The notes below the pieces were generated by a model. The model ran no database searches. It worked only from the letters and a program-made list of their open reading frames with translations, and was not told the DNA's origin. From contig JADJEZ010000001.1 of assembly GCA_016708825.1 (NCBI GenBank), forward strand, positions 1-64,000: DNA of 64,000 bases. The letters run 5' to 3'. Positions 20,912-30,913 of this stretch are shown here, piece by piece. This DNA is from Betaproteobacteria bacterium. Its GTDB lineage: Bacteria > Pseudomonadota > Gammaproteobacteria > Burkholderiales > Usitatibacteraceae. Positions within the stretch are counted from its first letter, which is position 1, and each line of letters begins with the position of its first letter. The position numbers and the translations under genes are program-made.

Positions 20912-22150
20912 ATGAACCGTTCAACGAAGCTCGCCCTCGCGGTCGCCCTCGCCCTCGGCGTCGCGGCCTGCGGCAAGGAAGAGCCGAAACCCGCCCCCAA
21001 GGCCGCGGCACCCGCCGGCGTCACCGTGACCATCGCCCACGCGGGCCCCCTCACCGGCTCGATCGCGCACCTGGGCAAGGACGACGAAAACGGCACCGCG
21101 CTCGCCGTGGCCCAGGCGAACGACAAGAAGCTGGTGATCGGCGGCATGCCGGTCACGTTCAAGATGACGAGCGAGGACGACCAGGCCGACCCGAAGACGG
21201 GCACGACGGTCGCGCAGAAGCTCGTCGACGCCAAGGTCGCCGCCGTGATCGGGCACCTGAACTCCGGCGTCACCATCCCGGCCTCCGAGATCTACACGAA
21301 GGCGGGCATTCCCGTCATCTCCGGCGCGGCCACCAACCCGACGCTGACCGAGCGCGGCCTGAAGGGCGTCTTCCGCACCGTCGGCCGCGACGACCAGCAG
21401 GGCCCGGCCATCGCCGCCTACATCGCCTCCGACCTGAAGGCCAAGAAGGTCGCCATCCTGGACGACAAGACCGCGTACGGCGAAGGCCTCGCGAACGAGG
21501 TCGAGAAGGCCCTCAAGGCCGCCAAGGTTTCCGTCGTGACGCGCGAGCGCGTGACGGACAAGGAAACCGACTTCAAGGCGGTGCTCACCAAGGTGAAGTC
21601 GCGGGGTCCGGACGTGATCTTCCACGGCGGCATGGACGCCACCGGCGGCCCGATGCTCAAGCAGGCCCGTGAACTGGGCATCAAGGCCGCGTTCGCCTTC
21701 GGCGACGGCGCCTGCACGGACGAGATGTCCAAGCTGGCCGGCGCGGCGGCCGAGGGCCTCATCTGCTCGCAGGCGGGATTGCCCGCCGAGGCGGCGAGCA
21801 AGGAGTTCCTGGACGCGTTCAAGGCGAAGTACGGTGACGTGAAGCAGTACGCGCCCTACTTCTACGACGCCACGCTCGCGGTGATCGAGGCCATGAAGAA
21901 GGCCAACTCCACCGACCCGGCGAAATTCGGCCCGGAGATCTACAACGTCTCCTTCACCGGCGCCACGGGCAAGGTCGAGTTCGATGCCAAGGGCGACCGC
22001 AAGGACGCGGAGATCACGATCTTCCGGCTGAAGGACGGCAACATCAAGCCGCTCGCGGTCGTGAAGAACGGCGTGTCCACGCCGTTCGGCCAGGCCGCCG
22101 AGGCCGCCAAGCCCGCGGAAGCCGCCAAGCCCGCCGCGCCCAAGAAGTAA
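20912..22150 (+). CDS. livK: Branched-chain amino acid ABC transporter substrate-binding protein
   Basis: A periplasmic lipoprotein of 412 residues that captures leucine/isoleucine/valine-type ligands for LivHMGF. The signal peptide ends in a lipobox (GVAAC), so the mature protein should be anchored through Cys. A Lys/Pro/Ala linker follows, then a type I periplasmic-binding fold (AHAGPLTGSIAHLGKDDENG, VIGHLNSGVTIPASEIY, VAILDDKTAYGEGLA). The C-terminus is a low-complexity Ala/Lys/Pro repeat (EAAKPAEAAKPAAPKK). A terminator after it separates livK from livH, which would give excess binding protein over membrane components. The exact ligand is not certain. Confidence 0.92.
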   Translation: MNRSTKLALAVALALGVAACGKEEPKPAPKAAAPAGVTVTIAHAGPLTGSIAHLGKDDENGTALAVAQANDKKLVIGGMPVTFKMTSEDDQADPKTGTTVAQKLVDAKVAAVIGHLNSGVTIPASEIYTKAGIPVISGAATNPTLTERGLKGVFRTVGRDDQQGPAIAAYIASDLKAKKVAILDDKTAYGEGLANEVEKALKAAKVSVVTRERVTDKETDFKAVLTKVKSRGPDVIFHGGMDATGGPMLKQARELGIKAAFAFGDGACTDEMSKLAGAAAEGLICSQAGLPAEAASKEFLDAFKAKYGDVKQYAPYFYDATLAVIEAMKKANSTDPAKFGPEIYNVSFTGATGKVEFDAKGDRKDAEITIFRLKDGNIKPLAVVKNGVSTPFGQAAEAAKPAEAAKPAAPKK

Positions 22151-22169
22151 TAGCGCGTCGCAGTCGAAG

Positions 22170-22200
22170 AAACGGCACCGGGAACGGTGCCGTTTTTTTT
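22170..22200 (+). terminator. Terminator/attenuator between livK and livH
   Basis: The stem ACGGCACC / GGTGCCGT with a six-base loop is followed by eight T. It lies inside the liv cluster and probably lets only part of the transcripts continue into livHMGF. Confidence 0.88.
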
Positions 22201-22245
22201 GGAGGCGTTTTCCGTAGAATCCCCTGATCGACGAGGAGCCGCGCC

Positions 22246-23247
22246 CTGGACATCTTCCTCCAGCAAATCGTGAACGGCCTCACCCTCGGCTGCGTGTACG
22301 CCGTCGTTGCACTGGGCTACACGATGGTCTACGGCATCGTGCAGCTCATCAACTTCGCCCACGGCGAGGTGGTGATGATCGGCTGCATGGTGGCCTTCTC
22401 GGTGATCCTCGCCCTGGCGCCGAGCGGGCTCCCACCGCTGCTCATCGTGGGGGCGGGGATCTTCATCGCAGTGCCGACCTGCATGGCCGTGGGCTACGCG
22501 GTGGAGCGCGCGGCCTACCGGCCGCTTCGCCAGGCGCCCCGGCTCGCGGCGCTCATCACCGCGATCGGCATGTCGATCGTCCTGCAGCACCTGGCGCTCC
22601 TCGTCTGGAGCCGCAACATCATCGCCTTCCCGCAGATCGTGGAACTGAAGCTCTTCTACCTCGGGTCCTCGCCGGCGACGAGTGCCGCGATTTCCAACGT
22701 ACAGATCACGATCATCCTCACCTCCATCGCCATGATGGCGGGCCTGCTCTTGCTGGTGCACCGCACGAAGCTCGGCATCGCCATGCGCGCCACGTCGCAG
22801 AACCCGCAGGTGGCGGGCCTGATGGGAATCGACATCAACCGCGTGATCTCGGCCACCTTCGTGATCGGCGCGGGACTCGGCGCCGTCGCGGGCGTGATGG
22901 TCGGCAGCTACTACGGTGTTGCGCACTACCAGATGGGGTTCCTCCTGGGGCTCAAGGCCTTCAGCGCGGCGGTGCTCGGCGGCATCGGCAACCTCGCCGG
23001 CGCCGTGCTCGGCGGCATCCTCATGGGCCTCATCGAGTCCCTGGGCGCGGGATACGTGGGCGACTTCACCAACGTGTGCCTGCTGGACAAGGTCCTGCCG
23101 GGCTTCACGGAGGTGTGCGAGAGGAGCCCGAACGCGAGCCTCTTCGGCAGCAACTACAAGGACGTCTACGCGTTCATCGTCCTGATCCTCGTGCTGGTCT
23201 TCCGGCCCTCGGGGCTGCTGGGCGAGCGCGTCGGCGACCGGGCCTGA
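22246..23247 (+). CDS. livH: Branched-chain amino acid ABC transporter permease LivH
   Basis: An inner-membrane permease of 333 residues with about eight hydrophobic helices, partner of LivM. It contains the family segments GYTMVYGIVQLINFAHGEVV and the cytoplasmic coupling region TKLGIAMRATSQNPQVAGLM. The start is probably a CTG at 22246: it lies seven bases after GAGGAG and gives LDIFLQQIVNGLTLG, the conserved N-terminus of the family. The next conventional codon, GTG at 22270, would remove eight conserved residues and has no ribosome site. A sequencing error in the start codon is possible. It is followed two bases later by livM. Confidence 0.92.
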   Translation: MDIFLQQIVNGLTLGCVYAVVALGYTMVYGIVQLINFAHGEVVMIGCMVAFSVILALAPSGLPPLLIVGAGIFIAVPTCMAVGYAVERAAYRPLRQAPRLAALITAIGMSIVLQHLALLVWSRNIIAFPQIVELKLFYLGSSPATSAAISNVQITIILTSIAMMAGLLLLVHRTKLGIAMRATSQNPQVAGLMGIDINRVISATFVIGAGLGAVAGVMVGSYYGVAHYQMGFLLGLKAFSAAVLGGIGNLAGAVLGGILMGLIESLGAGYVGDFTNVCLLDKVLPGFTEVCERSPNASLFGSNYKDVYAFIVLILVLVFRPSGLLGERVGDRA

Positions 23248-23249
23248 GC

Positions 23250-24324
23250 ATGGGAGCCCTGGCCGCCCTGCGCGCGGACCCGCGGTTGAAGTGGGTCGGG
23301 TTCGCGCTGATCGCCATCGCCCTCGTGGCGCTGCCCTTCGCGCTGGCCGCGGCCGGCACGGCGTGGGTGCGGATCACCAACCTCGCCATCCTCTTCGTGC
23401 TGCTCTCGCTGGGCCTGAACATCGTGGTGGGCTTCGCGGGGCTGCTGGACCTGGGCTACATCGCGTTCTACGCCGTGGGGGCCTACGTGTACGCGCTCCT
23501 CGCCTCGCCGCACTTCGGCCTGCACCTGCCGTGGTGGGCGATCCTGCCCATCTGCGCCGCCGTCGCGTGCTTCTTCGGCGTGATCCTGGGCGCGCCAACG
23601 CTGAAGCTGCGCGGCGACTACCTCGCCATCGTGACCCTCGGCTTCGGCGAGATCATCCGCATCTTCCTGAACAACCTCTCGGAGCCCTTCAACCTCACCA
23701 ACGGGCCCAAGGGCATCGCCACGATCGACCCCGTGCGGTTCTTCGGGATGGATTTCGGCACCGTCACGAGCATCGGCGACATCGCGCTTTCCGGCACCAT
23801 CAAGTACTACTACTTCCTCCTCGCGGTGCTGCTCGTGGTGATCGTGGTGAACCTCCGGCTGCAGGATTCGCGCATCGGCCGCGCCTGGGAGGCGATCCGC
23901 GAGGACGAGATGGCCGCGCGCGCCATGGGCATCAACACGGTGCACATGAAGCTGCTCGCCTTCGCCATGGGCGCCAGCTTCGGCGGCGTCGCCGGCGGCA
24001 TGTTCTCGGCGATCCAGGGCTTCATCAGCCCGGAGAGCTTCATCCTCACCGAGAGCATCATGGTCCTGTCCATGGTGGTGCTGGGCGGCATGGGCAACAT
24101 CTGGGGCGTGATCCTGGGCGCGGTGCTGCTCTCGTTCGTGCCCGAAATACTGCGCTACACGGTGGAGCCGGTGCAGCGCATGCTCTTCGGCCGCTCGCTC
24201 ATCGACCCCGAGGTGATCCGCATGCTCCTCTTCGGGCTCGCGATGGTCCTGATGATGCTCTTCCGCCCCGCGGGGCTCCTGCCCTCGCCGGTCAGGAATC
24301 GGGAACTCAGGACCGGACGGGACG

Positions 24325-24341
<17 letters not shown>
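23250..24341 (+). CDS. livM: Branched-chain amino acid ABC transporter permease LivM
   Basis: The second membrane permease of the Liv system, 363 residues with about ten hydrophobic helices. Diagnostic segments are LNIVVGFAGLLDLGYIAFYA, LRGDYLAIVTLGFGEIIRI and the coupling-helix region GRAWEAIREDEMAARAMGIN. The C-terminus is unusual in ending with a run of six aspartates. The reading frame overlaps the start of livG by 17 bases, and livH ends two bases before. Translational coupling along livHMGF is likely. Confidence 0.95.
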
Positions 24342-25125
<784 letters not shown>

Positions 25126-25129
<4 letters not shown>

Positions 25130-25833
25130 GCCTTCTCGCACTCGAGAAGGTCGAGGTCCACTACGGCGGCATCCGCGCCGTGAAGGGCATCGACCTCGTG
25201 GTCGAGCCCGGAGAGCTCGTCTGCCTCATCGGCGCGAACGGCGCGGGAAAGACCACCACCCTTCGCGCCATCACCGGGATCGCCCACGCCGGCGGGCGCA
25301 TCGTCTACGACGGGGTGGACATCGCGGGCCGAAAGCCCCACGAGATAGCAAGGCGGGGCATCGCACTCGTCCCCGAGGGGCGGGGCGTCTTCCCGCAGCT
25401 CACGATCGACGAGAACCTCGCGATGGGCGCCTACACGCGCAACGACCGCGTCGCGGTGGCGCACGACGCCGAGCGCGTCTTCTCGCTGTTTCCGCGCCTG
25501 AAGGAGCGCCGGCGCCAGACGGCCGGGACGATGTCCGGCGGCGAGCAGCAGATGCTCGCCATCGGGCGCGCGCTCATGAGCCGCCCGCGGCTGCTGCTGC
25601 TGGACGAGCCGAGCATGGGGCTCGCGCCGCTCATGGTGGAGCGCATCTTCGAGGTGATCCGCCTCATCGCCTCCGAGGGGGTGACGATGCTGCTCGTCGA
25701 GCAGAACGCGAGACTCGCCCTCGAGGCGAGCCGGCGCGCCTACGTGATGGAAAGCGGGCTGGTCACGCTCTCGGGCGAGGCGTCGAGGCTCCTCGACGAC
25801 CCGCAGGTGCGCCAGGCCTATCTCGGCGAATGA
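25126..25833 (+). CDS. livF: Branched-chain amino acid ABC transporter ATPase LivF
   Basis: The second ATPase of the Liv importer, 235 residues. Walker A is GANGAGKTT, the signature region is TMSGGEQQMLAIGRALMSRP, Walker B is LLLLDEPSMGLAP, and the H-loop equivalent is LLVEQNARLALE (Gln before Asn replaces the His-containing form, as is common in LivF). The start is a GTG at 25126 overlapping the livG stop by four bases. It is the last gene of the operon. The next gene starts about 115 bases downstream. Confidence 0.95.
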
Positions 25834-25947
25834 GCCCGGCCGCGTAGCGAAGGGGCGTTTGCAGCTACACTTGCAACTGCCGCGTGATGGGATTCACAGA
25901 CTCGGCCAGCCCTTCGGCCCAGAATCGGTGACAGAAGGGTACGCACG

Positions 25948-27763
25948 ATGCGGCCCACGCAATACCGGAAACCTGGCCACTCCATGACAAGAAAACCGGC
26001 CGCCCGCGGCATCCTCCTCGGCATCCTCGCGATCCTGCTGCTCGGCCTGCTGGCGTTCCTCTACTCGCGCACCGAGGCGATCGACTTCAAGCGCGACGCC
26101 GAGACGCTTTCGCTGCTGGGGGAACTGAAGGACCTCGACACGCGCTGGGACGCGGATGCGGCCCGGTACGCCGATTCCCTCGCGCCCTCCGGGCCCGTTC
26201 CCGATCGCGGTCCCAGCCTGGCGCGCATCCTGCGCGAACTCGAGCGCGCCTCCGGCCGCCCCGAGGTCGCCGAGGCCCTGCCGGCGATCAAGGCCGGCAT
26301 GGCGGCCAAGAGCGTGGCCTGGGACGCGCTCCAGGCCCGGCACGCGAACTCCACGCAGGCCCTGGCCGCCGCGCAATCGGCCGCCCAGGCCCTCGCGGGC
26401 CAGGCCCGCTCGATGCGCATCCGGGATTCCCGCCGCGCCGAGCACTACACCGCGCTCGCGGCCGAAACACTCGCCCTCGTCGCCACCGCGCGCATGCAGC
26501 GGCAGGTCGAGGGCGACTTCGCCGCGCGCCTCGCCACGCTCCGGGAAGCGGCCATCGCCGCCGACCCATCGCTTGCCGCGCCGGCGGCTGCGGCCGAGCA
26601 GGCACTGCGCGCCTTCCTCGCGGCCCGCGCCGAGGAGGGCGAAGCCGCCCGCAAGTTCGGCTTCATCACCGCCGGCGGCCGGGTCGAGCTGCTCTCGCGC
26701 ACGATCTCGCGCTCCGTGCAGTCCTCCCTCGACGACAAGGAGCGCTGGCGCGTCTACCTCTTCTTCTACGCCGCGGCGCTGCTGATCGGCGTGGGCTACC
26801 TCGCCGCGCGCGTCTTCGCCGCCCAGGCGGCGCTCCGGGAGGCCAACGAGGGCCTGGAGAAGCGGGTCGTGGAACGCACGAAGGAGCTCTCCGAGACGCT
26901 CGTGCGCCTGAAGGAGAGCGAGGCGCAGCTCGTGCAGAGCGAGAAGATGTCCTCGCTCGGGCAGATGGTGGCCGGCGTCGCCCACGAGATCAACACGCCG
27001 CTCGCCTACGTGAAGAACAGCGTGGCCACCGTGCGCGACCGCCTGCCGGAACTGCGCGACGCCGTGGCCCAGGTCCGAGCGCCTGATGGGGCTGCTGCAG
27101 TCCGAGTCGGCCAATCCCGCGGACCTCCAGGAGACCTTCGGCGCCGTGAACGCACGCCTCGCGCAGCTTCGCGAGCACCACGTCCTGGGCGACATCGAGT
27201 CCCTCTCGAAGGACGGCATGCACGGCATCGAGCAGATCTCCGAGCTGGTCGGGAACCTGAAGAACTTCTCGCGGCTGGACCGCAGCAAGGTGGCGAGCTT
27301 CAACGTGAACGAGGGCGCGGCCGCGACTCTCCTCATCGCCAAGCCGCAACTGCGCAACGTGACGATCGAGCGGCGCTTCGGCGAGATCCCCTCCATCACC
27401 TGCTCGCCCTCGCAGGTGAACCAGGTGCTGCTGAACCTCGTGACCAACGCCGCCCAGGCGCTCGACAAGCCCGACAAGGTGATCGTCATCACCACGCGCC
27501 GCGAGGGCGCCGAGGCGATCGCGATCGAGGTGGCGGACAACGGCAAGGGCATCCCCCCCGACGTGCTGCCGAAGATCTTCGATCCCTTCTACACTACGAA
27601 GGAAATCGGCAAGGGCACGGGCCTGGGCCTGTCGATCGCCTACAAGATCGTCAACCAGCACGGCGGCCGGATCGAAGTGAAGTCGCAGCCCGGCAAGGGA
27701 ACCGCGTTCCTCGTGGTGCTGCCCATCAAGCCGCCGGCGGAATTCGTCATGAAGGAAGGCTGA
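25948..27763 (+). CDS. Membrane sensor histidine kinase with DAHL-like periplasmic domain (frameshift near 27076)
   Basis: About 604 residues from the first ATG, or 592 from the ATG at 25984. Two membrane helices (about residues 22-40 and 270-293) bracket a long, Ala-rich, all-helical sensor region that resembles DAHL domains. A coiled coil (VVERTKELSETLVRLKESEA) leads to the phosphoacceptor region MVAGVAHEINTPLAYVKNSV. The ATPase domain carries VNQVLLNLVTNAAQAL, VADNGKGIPP and GKGTGLGLS. One extra C near 27076 splits the frame between DAVAQV and ERLMGLLQ. Four bases after the stop comes a Ser/Thr kinase with two receiver domains, probably its phosphotransfer partner. Confidence 0.85.
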
Positions 27764-27766
27764 GCG

Positions 27767-29677
27767 GTGCAGATTCCGGAGAAGATCGGCAAGTACGTCG
27801 TCCAGTCGATCCTCGGCAAGGGGGCGACGGGGCTCGTCTACCGCGGCTACGACCCCGGCATCAAGCGGCCGGTGGCGCTCAAGGCGATCACCAAGAGCCT
27901 GCTCGACCCCGCGGACCTGGACTACGTGATCAGCCGCTTCCGCCACGAGGCCGAGGCGGTGGGACGCCTCACCCACCCGCGGATCGCCGCGATCTACGAC
28001 TTCATCGAGACCGAGGACCTCGCCTGCATCGTGATGGAGCTGGTGAACGGCAAGTCGCTCGCGCACCACCTGAAGGAAGTGACGCAGTACGGCTTCAAGG
28101 ACACCTGGGAGATAGTTCGCCAGATCCTCGACGGGCTCGCCTACTCCCACGGCCAGGGCGTGATCCACCGCGACTTGAAGCCCGGCAACATCCTGATCAA
28201 CGACGACGGGCGCATCAAGATCACCGATTTCGGCGTGGCGCGGATCGACACCTCGACCCTCACGGTGATGGGCGACATCGTGGGCACGCCGCACTACATG
28301 GCCCCGGAGCAGTTCGGCGGCCAGGAGGCCACCCCGCGCACCGACATCTACCAGGTCGGCGTGATGGTCTACGAGCTCGTCACCGGCGCGCGCCCCTTCA
28401 CCGGAAACAACGTGGAGATCCTGCGCCGCGTGACCAACGAGCGGCCCGCCAATCCCTCCACGGTGAACCCCAAGGTCACCTGGCAGCTCGACTGGGTGGT
28501 GCAGAAGGCGCTCGCCAAGGATCCCCAGGAGCGGTTCAGTTCCGCGCGCGAGTTCGCCGATGCGCTCATGGGCGCGCTCGAGGAAAGCCTCGGCGGCCCG
28601 CTCGCCGCGGCGGCGGCCTCCGTCTCTCCGGCCTCCGTGCCCGGCGGCATGGCGAGCCTCATGGACAAGGCCCGCCTCATCGCCGGCGCCAAGGACGCGG
28701 GGGTCATGGGCGAGGCCGCGGCGCCCGATGCCGCGTCCTCGACCTTCGCGGTGGGGGGAGACACGAAGAAGGCGCGGGTGCTCTTCGTGGACGACGAGGA
28801 GAGGATCCTCAACGCCCTTCGCACAATCTTCCGCGGGCAGTACCACGTCTTCACCGCCGAGAACGGCTCGCTCGCGCTCGAATTCGTCAAGCGCTTCGGC
28901 ATCCACGTGGTGGTGAGCGACCAGCGCATGCCCAGCATGACGGGCGTGGAGTTGCTGCGGCAGGTAAAGGACCTGTCGCCGAACTCCGTGCGCATGCTCC
29001 TCACCGGCTACTCCGATCTCGCGGCCATCGTGGGCTCCATCAACGAAGGCGAGGTCTTCCGCTTCGTGAGAAAGCCCTGGGACAACCTGGACATCCAGAA
29101 GACCATCGCCGACGCGGTGGCCATCGCCATGGAGCTGGCCGCGGCACCCCCGGCGCCGGCGAAACCGCTCGAGAAGATCGACGCCTCGATCCTCGTGGTC
29201 GACTCCTCCGACACCCTTTCCGAAGGGCTCAAGTCCGTACTCGGCGGGGTGGCTCCGGTGCGGCTGGTGGGCACCGCCGAGGAAGCCGTGAAGGCCCTCG
29301 AGGAAGAGGAGATCGCGCTCATCGTCGCCGACCTCGCGGTCGGCCAGGAGGGGCTCACCACGCTCTTCAAGCTGCTCAAGGCCCAGCACCCGGAGATCCT
29401 CTCCATCCTGGTCACCGAGACCTCGGACTCCGAGCTGGTGATAGACCTCATCAACCAGGCGCAGATATTCCGGTTCCTGAACAAGCCCATCAACGTGCGC
29501 CAGTTGCGCGGCCACGTCGAGGCGGCGTTGCAGAAGTATCGCGATTTCAAGCAGCGCCCCGACCTCGTGCGCGGCCAGAAGGTGGCCGACAGCGTGCAGG
29601 CCAAGACCTCGCTCTGGGGCGCCAAGCTATTCGAGCGCATCCGCTCGCTGCCCGACCGGCTCTTCTCCCGCGCCTAG
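27767..29677 (+). CDS. Hanks-type Ser/Thr protein kinase fused to two response-regulator receiver domains
   Basis: A 636-residue cytosolic protein with a GTG start. Residues 8-270 are a eukaryote-like kinase: glycine loop GKGATGLVYRG, Lys39, HRDLKPGN (Asp136), DFG (Asp154) and APE (Glu181). A linker of about 60 Ala/Gly-rich residues follows. Receiver 1 (about 336-455) has Asp342/343, phosphoacceptor Asp385 in VVSDQRMP, and Lys436 in VRKPW. Receiver 2 (about 473-592) keeps Asp479, Asp522 and Lys573 but has lost the usual DxxMP shape. All key kinase residues are present. It lies four bases after a histidine kinase gene, which suggests that two-component phosphorylation controls Ser/Thr kinase output, or the reverse. 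Confidence 0.9.
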   Translation: MQIPEKIGKYVVQSILGKGATGLVYRGYDPGIKRPVALKAITKSLLDPADLDYVISRFRHEAEAVGRLTHPRIAAIYDFIETEDLACIVMELVNGKSLAHHLKEVTQYGFKDTWEIVRQILDGLAYSHGQGVIHRDLKPGNILINDDGRIKITDFGVARIDTSTLTVMGDIVGTPHYMAPEQFGGQEATPRTDIYQVGVMVYELVTGARPFTGNNVEILRRVTNERPANPSTVNPKVTWQLDWVVQKALAKDPQERFSSAREFADALMGALEESLGGPLAAAAASVSPASVPGGMASLMDKARLIAGAKDAGVMGEAAAPDAASSTFAVGGDTKKARVLFVDDEERILNALRTIFRGQYHVFTAENGSLALEFVKRFGIHVVVSDQRMPSMTGVELLRQVKDLSPNSVRMLLTGYSDLAAIVGSINEGEVFRFVRKPWDNLDIQKTIADAVAIAMELAAAPPAPAKPLEKIDASILVVDSSDTLSEGLKSVLGGVAPVRLVGTAEEAVKALEEEEIALIVADLAVGQEGLTTLFKLLKAQHPEILSILVTETSDSELVIDLINQAQIFRFLNKPINVRQLRGHVEAALQKYRDFKQRPDLVRGQKVADSVQAKTSLWGAKLFERIRSLPDRLFSRA

Positions 29678-29717
29678 GAAACTGGAAATGGGGGACGCTC
29701 CCCGATTTCCGTTTTCC
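29677..29717. repeat. Single GGGGACGCTCCCC-type palindromic repeat
   Basis: Nested inverted repeats: GGAAAT with ATTTCC around GGGGA-CGC-TCCCC, and an outer GGAAAC with GTTTTCC. It begins on the last base of the kinase stop codon and ends 15 bases before the EcsC-like start. It belongs to the same family as the repeats at 10369 and 30822. Confidence 0.7.
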
Positions 29718-29732
29718 CGTAACATCGCCGCC

Positions 29733-30524
29733 ATGACGACGCTCGCGAAGGACGACCTCGCCGACTTGAAGCGCGCCAAGGCGCTCCTCGAGAACCCCGG
29801 CGTGGCGGCCAAGCTCTCCTCGATGCTCGGCGCGCCGGTGGAAAAGGGCGTGAGGATGCTGCCGGCCTCCTGGCAGAAGAACGTGCACAAGGCGACCGAG
29901 GCCGCGCTCATGAAGGCGCTCGAGGTGGCGGTGACTTCGCTCGGCGAACGCCCGCGCGTGGCGTCCCAGGACCGCTTCCATCGCATGGCGGCGGCTGCCT
30001 CCGGAGCCGCGGGCGGCGCCTTCGGGCTCGCCGCGTTGAGCTGGGAGCTGCCGCTGTCCACCACGCTCATGCTGCGCTCCATAGCCGACATCGCCGCGAG
30101 CGAGGGCGAGAACCCGCGGCACATCGACACGAAGCTCGCCTGCCTCACGGTCTTCGCGCTCGGCTCCACCCGCGACAAGCGCGACAACGCGACCGAATCG
30201 GGCTACTTCGCGGCGCGCGCAGCCCTCGCCTCGGCGGTCACGGAGGCTTCCGCGCATCTCGCGAAGAAGGGGCTCGCGAAATCCGGCTCCCCGGCGCTGG
30301 TGCGGCTGGTCGCGGCCATCGGTTCGCGGTTCGGCGTGGTGGTCTCGGAGAAGGCCGCCGCGCAGGCGATCCCGATCATCGGCGCGGCCGGCGGCGCCGT
30401 CGTGAACACCGTCTTCATCGGGCACTACCAGGACATGGCGCGCGGGCACTTCATCGTCCGTCGCCTCGAGAAGATCCACGGCGCCGAACCCGTCCGCGCC
30501 GCCTACGCGAAAGCCTCTCCATGA
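29733..30524 (+). CDS. EcsC family protein
   Basis: A 263-residue protein of the EcsC family. It has a predicted amphipathic N-terminal half (KRAKALLENPGVAAKLSSML) and Ala/Gly-rich hydrophobic segments (ASGAAGGAFGLAALSWELPL and AIPIIGAAGGAVVNTVFIGH) that may associate with the membrane. The C-terminal HYQDMARGHFIVRRLEKIHG is typical of the family. The start at 29733 is chosen because the longer reading runs back into the palindromic repeat. Its stop overlaps the DUF1330 start by four bases. No molecular role is established for this family outside the named Bacillus protein. Confidence 0.82.
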   Translation: MTTLAKDDLADLKRAKALLENPGVAAKLSSMLGAPVEKGVRMLPASWQKNVHKATEAALMKALEVAVTSLGERPRVASQDRFHRMAAAASGAAGGAFGLAALSWELPLSTTLMLRSIADIAASEGENPRHIDTKLACLTVFALGSTRDKRDNATESGYFAARAALASAVTEASAHLAKKGLAKSGSPALVRLVAAIGSRFGVVVSEKAAAQAIPIIGAAGGAVVNTVFIGHYQDMARGHFIVRRLEKIHGAEPVRAAYAKASP

Positions 30525-30814
30525 CCGCCTATGTGATCGCCGAGATCGACGTCACCAACCCGGAGGGCTACAAGCCCTACACCCAGCTCGTTCCCGCCTC
30601 GATCGCGCTCTATGGCGGGCGCTTCCTCGTGCGGGGGGGCGCGGCCGAAGTGCTCGAGGGCGACTGGCCGCAGCTTCGCCGGGTGATCCTCGAGTTCCCT
30701 TCCATGGAAGCCGCGCGCGCCTGGTGGGATTCGCCCGAGTACGCGAAGCCGAAGGAACTGCGCCGGGCGAACTCCAAGGGCCGCCTCGTTCTCCTCGAGG
30801 GATTCGACGGCTGA
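30521..30814 (+). CDS. DUF1330 family protein
   Basis: A 97-residue dimeric alpha/beta-barrel-fold protein of the DUF1330 family. Recognisable segments are YVIAEIDVTNPEGYKPYTQL near the N-terminus, GGRFLVRGG in the middle, and ILEFPSMEAARAWWDSPEY. Its ATG overlaps the EcsC-like stop (ATGA), so it is translationally coupled. The function is unknown. A very strong hairpin follows the stop codon. Confidence 0.88.
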   Translation: MTAYVIAEIDVTNPEGYKPYTQLVPASIALYGGRFLVRGGAAEVLEGDWPQLRRVILEFPSMEAARAWWDSPEYAKPKELRRANSKGRLVLLEGFDG

Positions 30815-30821
30815 AAGCGGA

Positions 30822-30908
30822 AACCGGGGACGCTCCCCTGTTTCACGCGGCTCGCTTGCGTGAAACAGGGGAACGTCCCCGGTTCTCGTTTTGGGGGAGC
30901 GTCCCCGG
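30822..30908. terminator. Long GGGGACGYTCCCC hairpin between convergent genes, plus a third repeat unit
   Basis: Arms at 30822-30848 and 30858-30884 are complementary over 26 of 27 positions, with a nine-base loop. Each arm carries the GGGGACG(T/C)TCCCC core followed by TGTTTCACGC. A T-rich tail (TTCTCGTTTT) follows on the plus strand. A further unit, GGGGGAGCGTCCCC, lies at 30893-30906. Placed between the DUF1330 and helicase stops, the structure probably terminates transcription from both sides. Its origin appears to be two repeat units in inverted orientation. Confidence 0.72.
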
Positions 30909-30913
30909 TACTG

